Positions 60,175-64,000 of a stretch of 64,000 nt of DNA are shown here, piece by piece. The position numbers were made by a program, and so were the translations under genes. Numbering within the stretch: position 1 is the first letter of the stretch; every line of letters starts with the position of its first letter. The stretch covers positions 1 to 64,000 of the forward strand of contig CAKPKR010000003.1 of assembly GCA_934167465.1 (NCBI GenBank), in the 5' to 3' direction. This DNA is from an uncultured Bacilli bacterium (GTDB taxonomy: Bacteria; Bacillota_I; Bacilli_A; RF39; UBA660). The notes under the pieces were generated by a model that was given only the letters and a program-made list of their open reading frames with translations, was not told the origin of the DNA and searched no databases.

Positions 60175-60705
60175 ATGCCAAGAGTTAAAGGTGGAACAAT
60201 ACATCGTGCAAGACGTGCAAAAGTTATGAAAGCTGCCAAAGGTTATTTTGGAAGTAAACATAGATTATACAAAACAGCTAAAGAACAAGTAATGCATTCA
60301 TTATCTTATTCATATAGAGATAGAAGACAAAAGAAAAGAGATTTTAGAAAATTATGGATTACAAGAATTAATGCTGCTTGTAGAATGAATGATATTAGTT
60401 ATTCAAAATTTATAAATGGTTTATCAAAAGCAGGAGTTGATATCAACAGAAAAATGTTGTCAGAAATAGCAATTGATAATCCAGCTGCATTTACTGAATT
60501 AGTTAAAGTAGCAAATGAAGGTTTGTCTGGAAAAACAGTTAAAGAAGAGCCAAAAAAAGAAACAACAAAAAAAGCTGTTAAAGAAGAAGTTAAGGAAGAT
60601 TTATCTAAATTAACAGTTGCTGAATTAAAAAAACTAGCTGCTTCAAAAAAAATTGAAGGTGCTTCAACAATGAAAAAAGCCGAATTATTAGAAGCTTTAA
60701 AATAA
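60175..60705 (+). CDS. rplT: 50S ribosomal protein L20 with C-terminal Rho_N-like extension
   Basis: A 176-residue protein. Residues 1-117 are normal L20 ([35 protein letters not shown], here in parts: [43 protein letters not shown]). The usual protein ends there. A charged linker ([20 protein letters not shown]) leads to about 35 residues with [20 protein letters not shown] and [10 protein letters not shown], matching Rho_N/SAP-type RNA- or DNA-binding helices. Start MPRV follows AAAGTAGGGAT. A terminator is downstream. Confidence 0.93.
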   Translation: MPRVKGGTIHRARRAKVMKAAKGYFGSKHRLYKTAKEQVMHSLSYSYRDRRQKKRDFRKLWITRINAACRMNDISYSKFINGLSKAGVDINRKMLSEIAIDNPAAFTELVKVANEGLSGKTVKEEPKKETTKKAVKEEVKEDLSKLTVAELKKLAASKKIEGASTMKKAELLEALK

Positions 60706-60728
60706 TCATTAATTGATTATTTTTTTTA
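60704..60728 (+). terminator. Rho-independent terminator after rplT
   Basis: AATAATCA and TGATTATT around TTAAT, then T6; overlaps the stop. Confidence 0.75.
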
Positions 60729-60756
60729 ACTATTATATAATTTTAATGGTGATAAC

Positions 60757-61236
60757 ATGGAAATATTTGAAAATATGATTGTAAGAAATTTTGATAAGGA
60801 ATCCGATAAAAATATTTTGGATGAAATAAATGGAAAATCGAAATCTAATATGATTCATCAAATAGAAGAAAGATTATTAACAAGTAGAAAAGTTGAATCT
60901 TTAGAATTTGATAATGCTTATTTAATAGATATTGCTAATAAAACAGTCGCTTATATATTTTTATCAGGAAAATCAAAACAAGTTATTTATTTTGAATGTT
61001 TGGTTTTAAAAGATTATCGAAATAAAGGAGTTGGTAAATATATTTTAGAAAATATGAGCGAATATATATTAAGAAATAATACCGACTTAAAAGAAATAAA
61101 ATTAAGTATCGATAGAAGTAATATTGCTAGTATGAGAACTGCTGAATCTGTGGGATATGTATGTGATAGTGATTATACTAATGAAAAATTAGATTTTATA
61201 ATGGATAATCCATATTACGTGAAATATAAAAAATAA
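60757..61236 (+). CDS. GNAT family acetyltransferase
   Basis: A 159-residue N-acetyltransferase. Motif A is FECLVLKDYRNKGVGKYILENMSEYI, where RNKGVGK binds acetyl-CoA; motif B is EIKLSIDRSNIASMRTAESVGYV. Substrate unknown. ATG follows GGTGATAAC. It is a single gene between the rplT terminator and the Fic-like gene. Confidence 0.85.
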   Translation: MEIFENMIVRNFDKESDKNILDEINGKSKSNMIHQIEERLLTSRKVESLEFDNAYLIDIANKTVAYIFLSGKSKQVIYFECLVLKDYRNKGVGKYILENMSEYILRNNTDLKEIKLSIDRSNIASMRTAESVGYVCDSDYTNEKLDFIMDNPYYVKYKK

Positions 61237-61301
61237 AAATTTGACAAATTTTTATTTTTTAATATAATAATTAAAAATTATAGATTTTGGAGGAATGAAA
61301 G

Positions 61302-62126
61302 ATGTTGGAATTACAGGAAAATATTAGAGAAGTAAAAAGTCAGTATGATAAAAACAAAAATAACTGTAATAAAATAGAACAATTAGATTATATGAGAAGT
61401 TTAATTAAATTGTATCATAATTTTGAATGTAAAAAAACTTATGAAGAAATGATGAGAGAATATAAAGTAAGATACATTTACAATGAATCAAAAGTTGAAG
61501 GAAATATTACACCAGAAGAACAACTTGGTATAGGTGTTGTATACGATTATATCCAAAAATTTGATTTTGAAAAAGATTATTTTAATGTTTTCACAACTTC
61601 ACTTTTAATTCATCAAAAATTATATTCTAAATGTTTTTACAAAGAATTTGGAGGTAAACTGAGAACTGAATCAGTGTATTTAAAAAATTCTAATATTGAA
61701 ATAATGGAACCTTTAGCTGCTCAAAAGTATTTCAATTCATTTATTAGCAAAAGTGAAGAAGTATTTATTCCTCTTGATGAAAATGATATTTTAGGTTATA
61801 TTGAAAAATGTATTAAATTAACAACGGACTTAATAAAAGTTCAACCATTTCAAGATGGTAATAAAAGAACTTTTAGGTCATTATTAAATTTATTATTAAA
61901 AAAAGCAACATTACCACCAATATATATTAATATTAATCACAGGGTAGAATATAAGAAATATTTAATGGATGCAATTTTGAATGATGAATATTCAGGTATT
62001 TATGAATTTTACTATAATAGAATTGAAGAAGCAATATTTGAATTAGATTTATATAATAGAGAAATAGAAGAAGAAGTTAAAACTTATCGTTTATTAAGAG
62101 ATATTAAAAATATAAGCAAATATTAA
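61302..62126 (+). CDS. Fic-domain protein with altered catalytic histidine
   Basis: A 274-residue Fic-fold protein. Fic enzymes add AMP or other groups to hydroxyls. An inhibitory-helix type motif, YNESKVEGN, is at residues 62-70 (consensus S/TxxxEG-N). The active loop reads KVQPFQDGNKRTFR, with Q181 (CAA at 61842) where the catalytic His of HPFxDGNxR is expected; the Asp, Gly, Asn and Arg are retained. The protein may be inactive or differ in chemistry. Single gene with GGAGG before the ATG and no toxin-antitoxin partner beside it. Confidence 0.8.
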   Translation: MLELQENIREVKSQYDKNKNNCNKIEQLDYMRSLIKLYHNFECKKTYEEMMREYKVRYIYNESKVEGNITPEEQLGIGVVYDYIQKFDFEKDYFNVFTTSLLIHQKLYSKCFYKEFGGKLRTESVYLKNSNIEIMEPLAAQKYFNSFISKSEEVFIPLDENDILGYIEKCIKLTTDLIKVQPFQDGNKRTFRSLLNLLLKKATLPPIYININHRVEYKKYLMDAILNDEYSGIYEFYYNRIEEAIFELDLYNREIEEEVKTYRLLRDIKNISKY

Positions 62127-62171
62127 CTTTATTTTTAAAAGATAATTTGGTATAATACCATAGGTGATAGT

Positions 62172-62387
62172 ATGATAAGTTTTTTAGAATTATTTTTAGG
62201 TAAAAGCGCGAAATGGTTAATTTTATTTATAATAGGGACCATTTTAGGATATTTTTTACTTAAAATAGCAGATAAAAAATTACCTAGAAAAATATATAAT
62301 ATAATTTACTTTATTGTTTATGCTATATTGGGAATATTTTTAATATTATTTTTTGTAGAATTAATAATAAGAGTGTTTACAATTTAA
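62172..62387 (+). CDS. Small two-helix membrane protein
   Basis: A 71-residue protein with two membrane helices (KWLILFIIGTILGYFLLKIA and FIVYAILGIFLILFFVELII) joined by KKLPRKIYN. AGGTGATAGT precedes the ATG. No family recognised. Terminator follows. Confidence 0.6.
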   Translation: MISFLELFLGKSAKWLILFIIGTILGYFLLKIADKKLPRKIYNIIYFIVYAILGIFLILFFVELIIRVFTI

Positions 62388-62389
62388 GG

Positions 62390-62418
62390 AAAAACTTTGT
62401 GTTTTTTCTTTTTTTTTG
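62390..62418 (+). terminator. Rho-independent terminator
   Basis: GGAAAAAC and GTTTTTTC around TTTGT, followed by T9. Confidence 0.75.
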
Positions 62419-62441
62419 TTATAATGAAAAAGGTGGTAAAT

Positions 62442-64000
62442 ATGAAAAACTACGATGAAAGTTCAATAAAAATTCTAGAGGGACTAGAAGCCGTAAGAAA
62501 AAGACCAGGTATGTATATTGGTTCAACCGATAAAAGAGGTTTACATCATTTAATCTGGGAAATTGTCGATAATGGTGTCGATGAAGTAATAAATGGTTAT
62601 GGTAAAAAAATTAAGATTTCAATTAATCAAGATGAATCAATTACAGTAGAAGACGAAGGAAGAGGTGTTCCAGTTGGAATGCATTCTAGTGGAATGTCTA
62701 CTCCTGAAGTAATTTATACAGTATTACATGCTGGTGGTAAATTTGAAACTGGTGGATATAAAGTATCTGGAGGATTGCACGGAGTTGGTGCTTCAGTCGT
62801 AAATGCTCTATCTAGTTGGATGGAAGTTTATATTAAAAGAGATGGGTATGAACATTTTATTAGATTTAAAGATGGTGGTAAATTAGATATACCATTAAAG
62901 AAATTAGAAAAAACTAATAAAACGGGGACTAAAGTAACATTTATGCCTGATCCTACAATATTTTCTACAACGCATTTTTCATTTACAACGATTTGTGAGA
63001 GAATGCAAGAGTGTGCTTTTTTACTTAAAGGGTTAACAATCGAAGTATATGATATACCTGATGATAAAAAAGAGGTATACCATTATGAAAATGGTTTAGA
63101 AGCATTTGTAGATTATTTAAATGAAGACAAAAATTCATTACATAAAACTGTTCATTTTGAAGGAATGAAAGAAAAAATAAATGTTGAAATAGCATTTCAA
63201 TATACTGATTCATATTCAGAAAATATAATTTCATTTGTCAATAATGTTAAAACAAATGATGGTGGAACACATGAAGTTGGATTTAAAACAGCAATAACAA
63301 GAGTATTTAATGATTATGCTAAAAACAATGGTTTTCTAAAAGCAAAAGATAAAACTTTTGAAGGAGCCGATACTAGAGAGGGACTAACTGCTATTATAAG
63401 TTTACAAATACCAGAAGATTTATTACAATTTGAAGGTCAAACTAAGGGTAAACTAGGGACACCACTTGCTCGTAATGTTGTTGATAATATAGTAGCTGAA
63501 AAATTACAATTTTTCTTAGAAGAAAATAAAGAAGTAGCAACTAATATTTTAAATAAGATGGTTAAAAGTAAAAATGTTAGAGAAGCTGCTCGAAAAGCAA
63601 GAGATGAAGCTCGAAATGGAAAATCAAAAAACAAAAAAGAACAAGCTTTGTCTGGTAAATTATCACCTGCACAAAGTAAAGATGCTACTAAAAATGAATT
63701 GTTCTTAGTCGAAGGAGATTCAGCTGGTGGTTCAGCTAAACTTGGTAGGGATAAAAAATATCAAGCGATTTTACCATTAAGAGGTAAAGTTTTAAATACT
63801 GAAAAAGTTAGAATGGAAGAAATATTCAAAAACGAAGAAATTAATACAATGATTCACACAATAGGAGCTGGAGTTGGAACTGATTTCGATGTTAAAGATT
63901 GTAATTATGATAAAGTAATTATAATGACCGATGCCGATGATGATGGTGCTCATATTCAAATACTATTAATTACTTTCTTTTATAGATACATGAAACCATT
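62442..64000 (+). CDS. parE: DNA topoisomerase IV subunit B (5' part, truncated by window edge)
   Basis: 519 codons are seen and the gene continues beyond the window. GHKL ATPase motifs are LEAVRKRPGMYIGSTDKRGLHHLIWEIVDNG (in parts: RKRPGMYIGST, WEIVDNGVDE), DEGRGVPVG and GGLHGVGASVVNALS, followed by QTKGKLG. The TOPRIM domain has LVEGDSAGGSAKLGRDKKYQAILPLRGKVLN and IMTDADDDGAHIQILLITFFYRYM. The GAHIQ and KLGRD forms are more like ParE than GyrB, and parC should follow. ATG 62442 follows AGGTGGTAA. Topo IV unlinks daughter chromosomes. Confidence 0.9.
   Translation, partial: MKNYDESSIKILEGLEAVRKRPGMYIGSTDKRGLHHLIWEIVDNGVDEVINGYGKKIKISINQDESITVEDEGRGVPVGMHSSGMSTPEVIYTVLHAGGKFETGGYKVSGGLHGVGASVVNALSSWMEVYIKRDGYEHFIRFKDGGKLDIPLKKLEKTNKTGTKVTFMPDPTIFSTTHFSFTTICERMQECAFLLKGLTIEVYDIPDDKKEVYHYENGLEAFVDYLNEDKNSLHKTVHFEGMKEKINVEIAFQYTDSYSENIISFVNNVKTNDGGTHEVGFKTAITRVFNDYAKNNGFLKAKDKTFEGADTREGLTAIISLQIPEDLLQFEGQTKGKLGTPLARNVVDNIVAEKLQFFLEENKEVATNILNKMVKSKNVREAARKARDEARNGKSKNKKEQALSGKLSPAQSKDATKNELFLVEGDSAGGSAKLGRDKKYQAILPLRGKVLNTEKVRMEEIFKNEEINTMIHTIGAGVGTDFDVKDCNYDKVIIMTDADDDGAHIQILLITFFYRYMKP

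Overview
The window comes from a very AT-rich, Gram-positive-type bacterium that looks like a spore former. TGA is used as a stop (rimM, trmD and the gene at 4380 end in TGA), so this is the standard bacterial code, not the Mycoplasma code. Gene blocks are of Bacillota type: rimM-trmD-rplS, rpsO-pnp, infC-rpmI-rplT, sepF-divIVA-ileS, ffh, rnj, T-box leaders, spoIIGA-sigE and a CotD-like coat protein. A deep Bacilli or uncultured gut lineage is my guess; I cannot place it from this sequence.

Layout. 1-2470: two members of a surface-protein family with an IS3-type element between them. 2507-11905: RNA modification, ribosomal, secretion, RNA decay and cell-wall genes, ending with spoIIGA-sigE. 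12039-15106: a chimeric family member, a type IV pilin-like protein with a hypervariable C-terminus, and a small toxin-like module. 15212-25905: mutS, unknown genes, a nucleotidyltransferase, pyk, a GH31 protein that lacks its catalytic residues, clpC. 25920-35324: second toxin-like module, trmB, envelope-associated genes, a histidine kinase and rnj on the minus strand. 35399-37164: three tandem surface-protein genes. 37344-43565: ffh, cotD-like, yebC, a sigma factor, a T-box operon with glyS, sepF and divIVA. 43640-45917: third toxin-like module, two more family members and a transposase remnant, all lying between divIVA and ileS. 46197-52370: ileS, tgt and membrane genes. 52616-56113: second pilin-like gene, an Rpn-type nuclease, another family member. 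56183-64000: metabolism genes, infC operon, Fic-like protein, parE running off the right edge.

Three overlapping systems stand out. (1) Eight genes encode proteins with an almost constant export and linker module of about 55 residues and different C-terminal parts. Each has a promoter in which an uninterrupted run of 9-11 G fills the space next to the -10 box, giving -35/-10 spacings of 18, 19 or 20 bp. This is the architecture expected of phase-variable promoters that switch by slipped-strand mispairing, as in Neisseria porA and opc. A ninth member uses a different promoter. (2) Two type IV pilin-like proteins end in a 141-bp segment that is about 55% and 45% GC inside very AT-rich genes. 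The two align without gaps but differ at 20 of 47 residues on a conserved W...RG...GQFNF...GFR scaffold. This resembles the variable region of a diversity-generating retroelement target; no reverse transcriptase or template repeat is in the window. (3) Three dispersed copies of a 340-bp module encode a 25-residue membrane peptide with a hairpin over its ribosome binding site, long 5'-3' self-complementarity and a conserved convergent antisense promoter, as expected of type I toxin-antitoxin loci. Together they suggest a cell that diversifies its surface both by on/off switching and by sequence variation.
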